A stretch of DNA of 64,000 nucleotides from Streptomyces sp. f51. GTDB taxonomy: Bacteria; Actinomycetota; Actinomycetes; Streptomycetales; Streptomycetaceae. The stretch is taken from positions 2,972,501-3,036,500 of the forward strand of contig NZ_CP149798.1 in NCBI RefSeq assembly GCF_037940415.1. Direction: 5' to 3'. Under the pieces are notes generated by a model that was not told the origin of the DNA, made no database searches, and saw only the letters and a program-made list of their open reading frames with translations. How positions within the stretch are numbered: position 1 is the stretch's first letter; each line of letters starts with the position of its first letter. Both the position numbers and the translations under genes were made by a program. Shown piece by piece: positions 27,421 through 36,775 of this stretch.

Positions 27421-28205
27421 GACGTCCGCCCGCGGGAGTCGAAGTCCTTCATGCGGTCCAGGACCTGATCGGCCGTCGGCTGGTGCATCTCGTCGACGAT
27501 CCTGCCGTCCGCGAGATACAGCACCCGGTCCGCGTACGAGGCCGCCACCGGGTCGTGCGTGACCATCACGATGGTCTGGCCGAGCTCGTCCACCGAGCGC
27601 CGCAGGAAGCCCAGCACCTCGGCGCCGGCCCGGGAGTCGAGGTTTCCGGTCGGCTCGTCACCGAAGATGATCTCGGGGCGGGCCGCCAGCGCCCGCGCCA
27701 CCGCGACGCGCTGCTGCTGGCCGCCGGAGAGCTGGGTCGGACGGTGCTTGAGCCGGTCCTTGAGCCCGACCGTGTCCACGACCTGGTTCAGCCAGGCCCG
27801 GTCGGGCTTGCGGCCCGCGATGTCCATGGGGAGCGTGATGTTCTCCAGGGCGTTGAGCGTGGGCAGCAGGTTGAACGCCTGGAAGATGAAACCGATCCGG
27901 TCCCGGCGCAGCTGCGTCAGCTTCTTGTCCTTGAGCCCGGTGATCTCGGTCTCGTCCAGGAAGATCTGGCCGGAGGTGACGGTGTCGAGCCCGGCGAGGC
28001 AGTGCATCAGGGTGGACTTGCCCGACCCCGAGGGACCCATGATCGCGGTGAACCGGCCCCGCGCGATGTCCACGTCGACCTGGTCGAGGGCGACCACACG
28101 GGTCTCCCCCGACCCGTACGCCTTGACGACCTGTCGCGCCCGCGCGGCGACGGCCGTACGCCCTCCAGTGCCCTCGTGCCTGGGAATGCTTACAGCCGAT
28201 GTCAC
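27417..28205 (-). CDS. ABC transporter ATP-binding protein (MacB/LolD type)
   Basis: A 262-residue ATPase partner of the downstream FtsX-type permease. Walker A is GPSGSGKST, the Q-loop lies in FIFQAFNLLPTL, the signature is LSGGQQQR, Walker B is IIFGDEPTGNLDS and the H-loop is VMVTHDPVAASYADR; GNLDSRAG is typical of the MacB/LolD group. It opens with a Streptomyces-typical tail (TSAVSIPRHEGTGG). GTG 28205 was chosen because AGGAGA stands 6 nt before it and the frame further upstream lacks coding bias. It is first gene of a two-gene operon. Confidence 0.93.
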   Translation of the reverse strand: MTSAVSIPRHEGTGGRTAVAARARQVVKAYGSGETRVVALDQVDVDIARGRFTAIMGPSGSGKSTLMHCLAGLDTVTSGQIFLDETEITGLKDKKLTQLRRDRIGFIFQAFNLLPTLNALENITLPMDIAGRKPDRAWLNQVVDTVGLKDRLKHRPTQLSGGQQQRVAVARALAARPEIIFGDEPTGNLDSRAGAEVLGFLRRSVDELGQTIVMVTHDPVAASYADRVLYLADGRIVDEMHQPTADQVLDRMKDFDSRGRTS

Positions 28206-28657
28206 GGTATGTCTCCTAAGTCGGCCGACAGGGGGACCTGCCGGGCTGCGAAAGTCTGCGAGCGGGTACGACGGGCCGCGGACGTCCACGCTGTTCGGAC
28301 GCCGTGCGCCGGCCACATCGTCAAGTCTGGTGCCGGGAAGGGGTCGTGCGCGCTGGTGCACGACCCCGTCTTCTGCTGGGGAAAACCCCACCCCCGTGGG
28401 TGCGGTCCTCACGACCCGAACGCGCTCCCGACGACGTAAGACCAGGTTAAGAACGGCTTCGGCCGGTCTCCTCCTCCGACGGGACGAACCCTCCCCGAGC
28501 CCTGGTACGGAGGTCCCCCTAGGGGTTCTCCACCCTCCGGCGGACACCACCTCGGGGTCGGCTCCACCCCGGGGCCCGCAGAGCCTCCACCCTCCCCCCG
28601 CGTGGGGCCCAAGTGGGAAGCTGTCCCCGGCCGACAGGTGCAGGGGGAAGGAATCCC
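28206..28657. promoter_or_regulatory. Divergent promoter region, ABC operon and DHA2 exporter
   Basis: This 452-bp gap has no supportable gene. It holds the perfect palindrome CCCCTAGGGG (28516-28525) and an AT-richer stretch GTAAGACCAGGTTAAG (28436-28451). It should contain promoters for both directions; no clear -35/-10 pair was recognised. Confidence 0.5.
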
Positions 28658-30181
28658 GTGGGCAAGGGGAACACCGGGACACCGGTCGTACGCGAGCACA
28701 CCGTCCCGACCGACCGGACCGAAACCCGGCGGCGGCGCGCGGTCGTCGCCGCGCTCATGCTGGCGATGGCGCTCGCCGCCCTCGACTCCACCGTCGTGTC
28801 CACCGCCGTTCCGCAGATCGTCGGCGACCTCGGCGGATTCTCCGTCTTCTCCTGGCTGTTCTCGGGCTATCTGCTCGCCGTCACGGTCACCCTCCCCGTC
28901 TACGGCAAGCTCTCCGACACCTTCGGCCGCAAACCGGTCCTCGTGGCGGGCGCCGCGCTCTTCCTGCTCGGCTCGCTGCTGTGCGCCACCGCCTGGAACA
29001 TGGCCGCGCTCATCGCCTTCCGCGTCGTGCAGGGCCTGGGCGGCGGCGCCCTCCAGGGCACCGTGCAGACCCTGGCCGCCGATCTGTACCCGCTCGGAGA
29101 ACGCCCGAAGATCCAGGCCAGGCTGTCCACCGTGTGGGCGGTCTCGGCGATCGCGGGTCCCGCCCTGGGCGGAGCCCTCGCGGCGTACGCCGACTGGCGC
29201 TGGATCTTCCTCGTCAACCTGCCGGTCGGCGCCCTCGCCCTGTGGCTGATCGTCCGTCATCTGCGCGAGCCCCGGCGGGCCGTCCCCGACCGGCGGCCGC
29301 GGATCGACTGGGCGGGCGCCCTCGCGGTGTTCGCCTGCGGCGGTGTCCTGCTGACCGCGCTGGTGCAGGGCGGTGTCGCCTGGGACTGGCTCTCCGCCCC
29401 CTCGCTCGCCCTGTTCGCCACGGGCGCGTGCCTCCTCGCCGTCGTCGTGACCGTGGAGCGCCGGGCCGCGGAACCGATCATCCCGGGCTGGGTGTGGCGC
29501 CGCCGCACGATCGCCGCGGTCAACCTCGCGCTCGGCGCACTGGGACTGCTGATGGTCGCGCCGACGGTCTTCCTTCCCACCTACGCGCAGGCGGTCCTCG
29601 GCCTCGCCCCGGTCTCCGCCGGATTCGTGCTCTCCGTCTGGACGCTGAGCTGGCCGGTGTCGGCGGCGCTCAGCCAGCACGTCTACCGCCGTATCGGCTT
29701 CCGGAACACCGCGATGCTCGGCATCGCCGCCGCGGGCCTGCTCCTGCTCGCCTTCCCCTTCCTGCCCGTCCCCGGCCGGCCGTGGCAGCCCGCGCTGCTG
29801 ATGCTGCTGCTCGGGGGCGCGCTCGGACTCTTCCAGCTCCCCCTGATCATCGGCGTCCAGTCCACCGTCGGATGGGCCGAACGCGGGACGACCACCGCCT
29901 CCGTCCTGTTCTGCCGGCAGACCGGACAGACCCTGGGGGCCGCCCTGTTCGGCGCCGTCGCCAACGGGGTGCTGGCCGCCGGGCTCGGCGGGGCCGGTGA
30001 TCTCGACGCGGTCACCCGCGCCCTGAACTCGGGCGCCCCGGCGCGGCAGTTGCGAGGCGCGGTCGCCGACGCGGTCCACGCCGTCTATCTGGGCGCCGCC
30101 GGTGCCGCGGCCCTCGCCTTCCTGGTCCTGCTGCTCCTCGCGCCGCGCCGCTTCCCCGTGATCGAGGACCCCGCGGACTGA
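28658..30181 (+). CDS. MFS multidrug exporter, DHA2 (14-TM) family
   Basis: A 507-residue proton-driven exporter. The first span (ALMLAMALAALDSTVVSTAVPQI) carries the DHA2 LDxTVVxxAxP motif. Motif A follows in YGKLSDTFGRKPVL, and helix 5 has motif C-like AGPALGGALAAYADWRWIFL. About 14 spans can be counted. The set fits EmrB/QacA-type drug exporters; substrates are unknown. GTG 28658 follows GGGGAAGGA at good spacing. No TetR or MarR gene is adjacent, so its regulator is elsewhere or absent. Confidence 0.9.
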   Translation: MGKGNTGTPVVREHTVPTDRTETRRRRAVVAALMLAMALAALDSTVVSTAVPQIVGDLGGFSVFSWLFSGYLLAVTVTLPVYGKLSDTFGRKPVLVAGAALFLLGSLLCATAWNMAALIAFRVVQGLGGGALQGTVQTLAADLYPLGERPKIQARLSTVWAVSAIAGPALGGALAAYADWRWIFLVNLPVGALALWLIVRHLREPRRAVPDRRPRIDWAGALAVFACGGVLLTALVQGGVAWDWLSAPSLALFATGACLLAVVVTVERRAAEPIIPGWVWRRRTIAAVNLALGALGLLMVAPTVFLPTYAQAVLGLAPVSAGFVLSVWTLSWPVSAALSQHVYRRIGFRNTAMLGIAAAGLLLLAFPFLPVPGRPWQPALLMLLLGGALGLFQLPLIIGVQSTVGWAERGTTTASVLFCRQTGQTLGAALFGAVANGVLAAGLGGAGDLDAVTRALNSGAPARQLRGAVADAVHAVYLGAAGAAALAFLVLLLLAPRRFPVIEDPAD

Positions 30182-30528
30182 CCCCGGCCGCGGACGCCCG
30201 GACGAACCGGAGCCGCGGACGCCCGGACGAACCGGCGCGGCCGACGCCCGGAAGGACCGGCGCGGCCCGCGTCCGGAGCGGCCGGCACGCCCGCCGCACG
30301 TCACACCCGCTTCCCTCACGTGAGGACCAGAGATCCTCCAGGGCGACTCCAGCAGAACTTCACAGGTAAACGCGGGTAACACCCCAGGTCACCGAAGTAA
30401 GCGCGTACCGACCGCCCAGTTCGGCGAAACGGTCGCGCGGCCCCGCTACCTACGAGTAGCGTGCGCGCTGCTCACCCCCCGCTCCCTGCGGTCCCGCCCC
30501 GGACCCGAGCCACGCAAGGAGAACCGGG
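30182..30528. other. Intergenic region with short tandem repeats and promoter
   Basis: About 3.5 degenerate copies of a 25-28 bp unit containing GACGCCCGGACGAACCGG occupy 30185-30290. The second half (30300-30528) is less GC-rich, includes GGTAACACCCCAGGTCACC and CTACCTACGAGTAG (a short inverted repeat), and presumably drives the DUF485-symporter operon. No gene is seen. Confidence 0.55.
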
Positions 30529-31086
30529 ATGCCCGACCCGTTCGCGTCCCCCGAACACCCAAGGCCCCATCAGCACCGACCGCACCAGGACTCCTACCAG
30601 CCGCCCCCGGCCCCACGAGCACCCCTGTACCAGCCGTACGACCCGTACACGGACGACCCGTCGCACTCCGCGTATCCGCCGCCCGAGCCGCCCCCCGACC
30701 CCACCCGGCTGACCTACCCCTGGCAGCCCCGGCCGCGGCCGCCCGAGCCCCCGCAACCGCGGGTGCCGCGCCACCGGCCGCTCGGACAGCACAGCGACAT
30801 CAGGGTCCTGCGCGGCGCCTACCGCCGCCAGCGCCGCGTCGCGAGCCTCACGGCCCTCGGCTACTTCACCCTTTTCCTCATCCTGTCGGCCTTCGCCCCG
30901 TCGCTGATGACCAGCACCGTGTCCGGCGGACTGTCGACCGGGCTGCTGCTCGGCCTGCTCCAGGTCCCCGTCACCTGCCTGGCCATCGCCCTGTACGAGC
31001 ACTCCGCGCGCCGGCGCCTCGACCCGATCGCGGACCGGATCCGCAGACAGAGCGAACTCGACGCGAAGAGGGGGGCGGGACGATGA
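30529..31086 (+). CDS. DUF485 membrane protein, symporter partner
   Basis: 185 residues. A long Pro/Tyr-rich cytoplasmic N-terminus (about 1-85) leads into the DUF485 region with two spans (VASLTALGYFTLFLILSAF and LSTGLLLGLLQVPVTCLAIA). A basic tail follows (EHSARRRLDPIADRIRRQ). DUF485 (YjcH-like) proteins are encoded with acetate/pyruvate-type sodium symporters and probably assist them. ATG 30529 follows AAGGAG; the stop overlaps the symporter start as ATGA, so production is coupled. Confidence 0.85.
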   Translation: MPDPFASPEHPRPHQHRPHQDSYQPPPAPRAPLYQPYDPYTDDPSHSAYPPPEPPPDPTRLTYPWQPRPRPPEPPQPRVPRHRPLGQHSDIRVLRGAYRRQRRVASLTALGYFTLFLILSAFAPSLMTSTVSGGLSTGLLLGLLQVPVTCLAIALYEHSARRRLDPIADRIRRQSELDAKRGAGR

Positions 31087-32717
31087 CCGGCTTCACCACG
31101 TCCGCGCAGACCATGTCACTCGTGGCGTTCACGGCCGTCGCCACCGTCACCCTGCTGCTGTGCGTCATGACCGGCCCCGACCGCGACGACCTGGACGAGT
31201 TCTACACCGGCTACGGATCGCTCTCCCCGATGCGCAACGGCCTCGCCATCGCCGGGGACTACATCTCCGCGGCGAGCGTGCTCGGCACCGGCGGCGTGAT
31301 CGCCCTGGCCGGCTACGACGGTGTGGTCCTCGCGCTGAGCACGGCCCTGTCCCTGGTGCTGCTGATGTTCCTGCTGGCCGAACCGCTGCGCAACGCCGGG
31401 CGGTTCACCATGGGCGACGCGCTCGCACGGCGCACGCCCGGCCGCGCCGTCCGCAACACGGCCTGCGCGGTGACCATCGTGGCGCTGCTGCCGCTGATGC
31501 TCGTCCAACTGGCGGGCGCGGGCGACCTGCTGGCGTTCATCCTCGGCTTCTCCGCCGACTCCCTCAAGACCGGCTGCATCATCGGCCTCGGCGCGCTGAT
31601 GATCAGTTACGCGGCGATCGGCGGCATGAAGGGCACCGCCCTCATCCAGATCCTCAAGATCGTGATGCTGCTCGGCTCGGGCACCGTGGTCGCCGTGCTC
31701 GTCCTCCAGCGCTTCGACTGGAACCCCGGCAGCCTGCTGACCGCGGCCGCCGGCAACAGCGGTGTGGGCAAGGCCTTCCTGCACTCCGGCCTCCAGTTCG
31801 CGGGCGGCGCCAGCCCACGCCTGGACATGATCACCTCGGAGCTGACGGTCGTCCTCGGCGGCGCCTGCCTCCCCCACATCACCATGCGCATGTACACCGC
31901 GGACAGCGCCCGCCAGGTGCGCAGGTCGCTCTCCTGGGCGATCCCCTGCGTGGCCCTGTTCGTCCTGATCGTCAGCGTCATCGGCTTCGGCGCCACGGCC
32001 ATGATCGGCCGCGACGCGATCGCGGCGGCCGATCCGCAGGGCAACACGGCCTATCTGCTGGGCTCCCGGGCGGCCTTCGGCGGTTCGGTCTCGACTGCCG
32101 AGACCCTGCTGTTCACCACGGTCACGACGGCGATCTTCCTCACGCTGCTCGCGTCCGTCGCCGGGATGATCCTGGCCTGCGCCAACTCCCTGGCCCACGA
32201 CCTGTTCGCGCACAGCCGGTTCTTCCGCGGACGGCGCCGGGGCGACGCGCTCTCCCCGCGCCGCGAGATGCTCCTCGCCCGTCTCTCGGCGCTGGCCGTG
32301 GGGGTGCCCGCCGTACTGCTCTCCACCCTCGCCCAGCACCACAGCCTTCAGCCCCTGGTCACCCTCTCCTTCTGCATCGGCGCCTCCGCGATCGCGCCCG
32401 CGCTCGTCTACAGCCTCTTCTGGCGCCGCTACACCCGCACGGGCCTGCTCGCCACGCTGATCGGCGGCACCCTCACCGTCCTCGTCCTCATGCCCGGCAC
32501 CAACCTCGTCTCCGGCTCCCCGATCGCCGCGTTCCCGAACGCCGACTTCAACTGGTTCCCGTTCACCACGACCGGCATCGTCTCGATCCCGCTGGGCTTC
32601 GCCTACGGCTGGCTCGGAACGATGGCCTCGGGCCGCCGCGCGGCGGAGGAACAGCGCAGGCAGTACGAGGCGGTGGAGGGCTGGATCCTGGCGGGAGCGA
32701 TACGAAAGGGCCGGTGA
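31083..32717 (+). CDS. Sodium:solute symporter, ActP (acetate permease) type
   Basis: A 544-residue SSS-family transporter with about 13 spans. Typical segments are DEFYTGYGSLSPMRNGLAIA, GDYISAASVLGTGGVIALAG, GGMKGTALIQILKIVMLL and SPRLDMITSELTVVLGGACL (the family's F/M-x-S shelf), then PHITMRMYTADSARQVRRSL. The pattern and the DUF485 partner point to ActP/MctC-like uptake of acetate or another short monocarboxylate with sodium. Substrate is inferred. Its start overlaps the preceding gene by 4 bp. Confidence 0.9.
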   Translation: MTGFTTSAQTMSLVAFTAVATVTLLLCVMTGPDRDDLDEFYTGYGSLSPMRNGLAIAGDYISAASVLGTGGVIALAGYDGVVLALSTALSLVLLMFLLAEPLRNAGRFTMGDALARRTPGRAVRNTACAVTIVALLPLMLVQLAGAGDLLAFILGFSADSLKTGCIIGLGALMISYAAIGGMKGTALIQILKIVMLLGSGTVVAVLVLQRFDWNPGSLLTAAAGNSGVGKAFLHSGLQFAGGASPRLDMITSELTVVLGGACLPHITMRMYTADSARQVRRSLSWAIPCVALFVLIVSVIGFGATAMIGRDAIAAADPQGNTAYLLGSRAAFGGSVSTAETLLFTTVTTAIFLTLLASVAGMILACANSLAHDLFAHSRFFRGRRRGDALSPRREMLLARLSALAVGVPAVLLSTLAQHHSLQPLVTLSFCIGASAIAPALVYSLFWRRYTRTGLLATLIGGTLTVLVLMPGTNLVSGSPIAAFPNADFNWFPFTTTGIVSIPLGFAYGWLGTMASGRRAAEEQRRQYEAVEGWILAGAIRKGR

Positions 32718-32851
32718 ACCCGGCCGGGACGACGGGACGACGGGGGCGGACGCAGCCGACCGAGACGGGCGGGCGGGCGGGTGGGAAACCCGCCGCGGAG
32801 CGGCGCGGAGGCACCGCGGAGCGGGCGGGACAGGGCCGCGGAGTGGGGGAG

Positions 32852-32876
32852 CGGCGGAGTGGGGGCTACTCCGCCG
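32852..32876. terminator. Hairpin between convergent genes
   Basis: A perfect 9-bp stem CGGCGGAGT with its complement and a 7-nt loop. It overlaps the stop codon of the minus-strand coiled-coil gene and can serve both directions. Confidence 0.6.
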
Positions 32877-33753
32877 GGGCCCGCCCGGTGAGCGACGTGA
32901 GACTGCTGCGTACGTGGTCCATATGGGCCCGTACGTGATCCCACCGCTCCCCGTGCTCACGCAGCACCCGATCGGTCTCCCGGGCGATCCGCTCCTCACA
33001 GACGCGCGCCTCGGCGACCAGCCCACCCGCACGAGCGGCGGCGTCCTCCTGCTGGTGCCGGTCCCACTCCCTCGCCTCCGCGAGCCCCCGCTCGGCCCGC
33101 GCGAGCGACTCCTGCGCACGCGCCTCGCGTTCGACCCGGCCCGCCTCGGACGCGGCCTCACGCTCGGCGGCGGCCCGCTCGAACTCCGCCGACCGGACGG
33201 TGTGTTCCGCCTCCTGAGCGGCGACCAGGGCCTCCGCCCTCCCCCGTACCTGCCGCAGCACCGTGAGCACCTCCCCGCGGTTCTCCTTCACCTCGCGCCG
33301 CGCGGAGACCCGTACCTCGTCGGCCTCGGCCCGCGCGTCGAGCAGCCGCCGCAGGGCCCACTCCTCCGCCTCGTCGCGCACCTCGCCCGCGTACACCCGC
33401 GCGGCCTCCCGCACGTCCCGCCCCACCGCCTCGGCCGTCTCGGCCTCCGCGCGGACCTCCCGCCGGGCCTCCTCCAGCAGGGCCGCGGCCTCCTGCTCGC
33501 CGAGTTCGAAGATCCGCCGTGCCCGCTCGCCGAGCTCCTCGTACGTCTGCGGGGCGAGCCGCGTCACGGCCTCCCGCAGCCGCTCGGCCTCGGCCTCCAT
33601 GTCCTTGGCCAGCACGGTGAGCCGGGCGGCCCGCTCCCAGGCGACGTCGCGGTCCCGGGAGAGCGCGGCGGCGTACCCGTCGACCTGTTCGGGACGGTAG
33701 CCACGCCCCCGTACGGCCACGAAGCCGTACGGCGACACCGGTGTGCTGCTCAT
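32866..33753 (-). CDS. Coiled-coil protein, DivIVA/cellulose-binding-like
   Basis: 295 residues, almost entirely Ala/Glu/Arg-rich helix of coiled-coil type (EEARREVRAEAETAEAVGRD and similar). Residues 8-30 (YGFVAVRGRGYRPEQVDGYA) resemble the start of the Streptomyces DivIVA-like proteins often annotated as cellulose-binding. Such proteins act as polar scaffolds or cytoskeletal elements; no enzyme motif is present. ATG 33753 (MSSTPVSPYG) has AAGG immediately upstream and AGGGG further up; the spacing is not ideal. It is a single gene. Confidence 0.75.
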   Translation of the reverse strand: MSSTPVSPYGFVAVRGRGYRPEQVDGYAAALSRDRDVAWERAARLTVLAKDMEAEAERLREAVTRLAPQTYEELGERARRIFELGEQEAAALLEEARREVRAEAETAEAVGRDVREAARVYAGEVRDEAEEWALRRLLDARAEADEVRVSARREVKENRGEVLTVLRQVRGRAEALVAAQEAEHTVRSAEFERAAAEREAASEAGRVEREARAQESLARAERGLAEAREWDRHQQEDAAARAGGLVAEARVCEERIARETDRVLREHGERWDHVRAHMDHVRSSLTSLTGRAPAE

Positions 33754-33916
33754 CCTTGGACCCCTCTCCGCCCGACACACACGAAAAGACGATTTCGCGC
33801 ACATCTTGATGGATCACGCGGAAGTGTTCATAACGCGACACTCCGCCCGCCCATTCGGCCCGAGACGGGTCAGGCTCGTGACATTTGAGGTCAGCGGCCC
33901 CGGTACGCACGAAAGA

Positions 33917-34002
33917 GGCGCCCGGCCCCTGACCCGGGCCGAGCGCCTTCTCCGTACCGCCGTCGTCCTCCTGGCCCGGCCGGTCCTTCAGCCGGCCGGG
34001 CC
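33917..34002 (-). terminator. Double terminator after the deaminase fusion gene
   Basis: First, 12 bp past the stop, a perfect 11-bp stem GGCCCGGCCGG with an 8-nt loop (33973-34002). Second, a stem of 6+5 bp with one mismatch (33917-33947) followed on the minus strand by TCTTTC. Confidence 0.75.
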
Positions 34003-34014
34003 TGGAGCAATCCG

Positions 34015-36768
34015 TCAGAGCAGTCCGTCCCACATCTCTTCCAGCAGGACCGACCACCAGCTCTCCGGGGAGGCCAGGGCCGCCGGGTCGAGCGAGGCGA
34101 GCTGGGCCTGGAAGTCGACGGTCCAGCGGCCCGCCTGCTCCTGGTTGAGGCCGAACCGCAGCCGCCACATCCGGCCGAGCAGGGCCAGACAGCGCGCGAA
34201 CTCGGGCAGCCCGGTGTTCACGAACTGCGGCGGCACCGGGGCTCCCCCGGGACCGGCCTCCACCGGTACGGCGACGATGTTCGCCGTGCCGTACTGGACA
34301 CAGATCGCCTTGCCGAAGTCGCTGCCCATGACGAGGTACGAGCCCGCGTCCTGGGAAGCCGGCACCCCACGCTCCTGCGCGAGTTCGGCCAGGGTGGGCA
34401 CCGGACGGCCCGGCTGGGCCTGCGCCCAGAAGAACGGCCCCATGTCGACCGGCAGTCCGGCCACGACCAGGACGTGCGCGACGATCGGCGGCACGCCCTG
34501 ACGCGACACGGCCGCCTGGTCGAACCGGAACATGCCCGGCCCGAACGCCGCAGCCAGCTCCTGCGCGATCGCCTCCGGCGGGATCGGCGGCGAGGGCTGC
34601 ACCGGCGGGATCGGCGCCCGCACCGGCGCCGGACGCGCCGGTCCGTCCGCGACCTGGTGCAACTCACCCTGGTGTGCGAGGAGTTGGTGCATCCCCTGCT
34701 GACGGCTCGCGTGGTCCGTGCCGTACGGGGCGATGCTCGTGATCCGCGCCTGCGGGAAGGTCTCCCTGATCATCCGCGCGCAGTACGCGCCCGGCAGCTC
34801 ACAGGACTCCAACTCCGTGTGCAGTTCCAGCACTTGCTGCGGCGGCACGTTCATCGCCCGCAGCTCGTGCAGGATCTGCCACTCCGGGTGCGGTGTACCC
34901 GGAGCGGACCGCCGGATCAGCTGCTGCTCGGAGCCGTCCTGGGCCCGGTAGCGCAGCACGGCCTGATAGCCGGGCCCGACGGTCGGCTGTGCCATCTGCG
35001 GATAGCCGTACGCCGGCTGCTGCCCCGGCATGGGCTGCCCGGGCATCGGCTGTCCGGGCAGCGGCTGAGGGCCACCCGGCGGCATACCAGGAGCCTGCGG
35101 AGGCGGCGGTGTGCCCGGGCCCCCGACCGGCGGGGCGAACATCGTGGCCGCGTGGTGCACCTCACCGGAGGGCCCGCCCCCGGGGACGCCGGGCGCACCC
35201 GGCGGCTGCGGAGCACCGGGGCCGCCCACCGGGGGACCCGCCAGCATCGTCGCGGCGTGGTGCGCTCCGCCCGGGGGTGTGGCGCCCGGCGGAACGGGCG
35301 CACCGGGAACGGGCGGCTGCCAGGGGGCGCCGGGCACCCCGGGGGCACCCGGGGGCTGCGGAGCGCCGGGGCCGCCCGCCGGGGGGCCCGCCAGCATCGT
35401 GGCGGCGTGGTGGACACCGCCCGGAGGAGGTGTGGCGCCGGGCGGCTGGGGCGCGCCGGGCACCGCCTCGGGTCCGTCGGGCCCGAGCTGCGAGACGAGC
35501 TGCGTCGGCACATAGCCGCCCGCGGGCGCACCCGGGGCACCCGGTGCGGGCGGACCGCCCGGCCGCGCGCCGGGAACGCCCGGGGCGCTCGGCGGATGCG
35601 GGGCACCGGCCGAGCCACCGCGCGCCGCGCGGGGCGGCTGTGCCTTGCTGGTGGCGGCGTCGGCGATGTCACCGGCGTTCGGGGGCAGCGGCCTCGACGG
35701 CGCGGCGGGCGGCGGGGTGCCGGGAGCACCCGGAGCCGAAGGAGCGCCGGGCGGCGGGGTGCCGGGACCGGAGCCCGGACCGTGGGGGAAGCCGTACCCG
35801 GGCGCACCCGGAGGCGGTGTCCCCTGCGGTCCGCCGGAGACGGGCGCGCCGGGCGCGCCCTGACCGGCGCCAGGTCCCTGCGGATAGCCGTAGGCCGCGG
35901 TGTCCGCCAGTCCGTGGCCCTGCGAGTCGGACGGCACGGGGGAGTTCGGGGGGCCGGCCACGGGCGACACCGTCGTACGCGGAAGCCGGCTGCCGCCGGA
36001 CATCATGGCGGTCTGGTCGTACGCGGCACCGGGCGGCGGGGTGCGCACGTCGTCGACGTCCGTCAGCGGCGGAGCGAACACGGTCGCGGGCAGCGGTACG
36101 GAACGGTCGTCACCGGGATCGGCGTTCGTGTCCGTGCCCGCCCACGGGGTCGCGTCGGCGGGAACGTCCCGCGGGACGGGTACGTCGTCGGTCGCGGCGT
36201 CGGGCCACGCGGTGGCCCCACCGGCAACCGGCGCCCCACCCGGAGCACCCGGAGCACCCGGAGCACCCGGAGCACCCGGCAGCGAACTCCCGCTCCCGGC
36301 GGCCCCGTTGGCGGACCCGCCGGCCGAAGCGGCGGCGGGACGGGAGCCCGCCCCGTCGGAGCCGGACGATCCCGAGCCGGCACGCCGGTCCGGAATCCCC
36401 ATCTTGTCCGCGGCCTCCTGCAACCACTCCGGAGGACTCAGCAGGAACGACGTCTGGTTCAGGTCGACCCGGGCCGCGGGAGCCGGTGCCGGTTCCGGGG
36501 CCCCGGAGGACACCCCGTACTCCTCCTCGTACCGGCGGATGACCTCACCCACCGGCAGCTCGGGCCACAGGGTGGCCTCACCGCTGTCCCGCGCGATGAC
36601 GAGCCGCTGCCCGCCCCCGTCGGAACGCGGCCCCTCGGCTCGGTCCTCCGCCCATACGACGAAGCCGAGTTCGAACTCGCGCACCCGCACCTCGCGGTGC
36701 TGGTACGCGGGCACGTCCCCGTTGATCCATTCTTCCGCGCGCTCCTGCGCCTGCGCGAAGGTCACCAT
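34015..36768 (-). CDS. YrhB-like / deaminase-fold / SUKH-4-like fusion protein
   Basis: 917 residues in four parts. The N-terminus (1-90, QAQERAEEWINGDVP to EVIRRYEEEYGV) resembles the YrhB/Imm35 immunity fold. A Pro/Gly/Ala-rich, probably disordered linker runs to about 590, with PPGGVHHAATMLAGPP repeated. Residues about 595-690 look like a polymorphic-toxin nucleotide deaminase: H627-P-E629 would be the zinc/catalytic HxE, and C656-x6-C663 in LESCELPGAYC the cysteine pair. The last 220 residues (LAAAFGPGMFRFD to WWSVLLEEMWDGLL) resemble SUKH-4 immunity proteins. There is no signal peptide or membrane span. It is 7 bp downstream of the SUKH gene at 36776, in one operon. Family matches are from memory of motifs; activity is untested. 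Confidence 0.75.
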   Translation of the reverse strand: MVTFAQAQERAEEWINGDVPAYQHREVRVREFELGFVVWAEDRAEGPRSDGGGQRLVIARDSGEATLWPELPVGEVIRRYEEEYGVSSGAPEPAPAPAARVDLNQTSFLLSPPEWLQEAADKMGIPDRRAGSGSSGSDGAGSRPAAASAGGSANGAAGSGSSLPGAPGAPGAPGAPGGAPVAGGATAWPDAATDDVPVPRDVPADATPWAGTDTNADPGDDRSVPLPATVFAPPLTDVDDVRTPPPGAAYDQTAMMSGGSRLPRTTVSPVAGPPNSPVPSDSQGHGLADTAAYGYPQGPGAGQGAPGAPVSGGPQGTPPPGAPGYGFPHGPGSGPGTPPPGAPSAPGAPGTPPPAAPSRPLPPNAGDIADAATSKAQPPRAARGGSAGAPHPPSAPGVPGARPGGPPAPGAPGAPAGGYVPTQLVSQLGPDGPEAVPGAPQPPGATPPPGGVHHAATMLAGPPAGGPGAPQPPGAPGVPGAPWQPPVPGAPVPPGATPPGGAHHAATMLAGPPVGGPGAPQPPGAPGVPGGGPSGEVHHAATMFAPPVGGPGTPPPPQAPGMPPGGPQPLPGQPMPGQPMPGQQPAYGYPQMAQPTVGPGYQAVLRYRAQDGSEQQLIRRSAPGTPHPEWQILHELRAMNVPPQQVLELHTELESCELPGAYCARMIRETFPQARITSIAPYGTDHASRQQGMHQLLAHQGELHQVADGPARPAPVRAPIPPVQPSPPIPPEAIAQELAAAFGPGMFRFDQAAVSRQGVPPIVAHVLVVAGLPVDMGPFFWAQAQPGRPVPTLAELAQERGVPASQDAGSYLVMGSDFGKAICVQYGTANIVAVPVEAGPGGAPVPPQFVNTGLPEFARCLALLGRMWRLRFGLNQEQAGRWTVDFQAQLASLDPAALASPESWWSVLLEEMWDGLL

Positions 36769-36775
36769 CGCGACG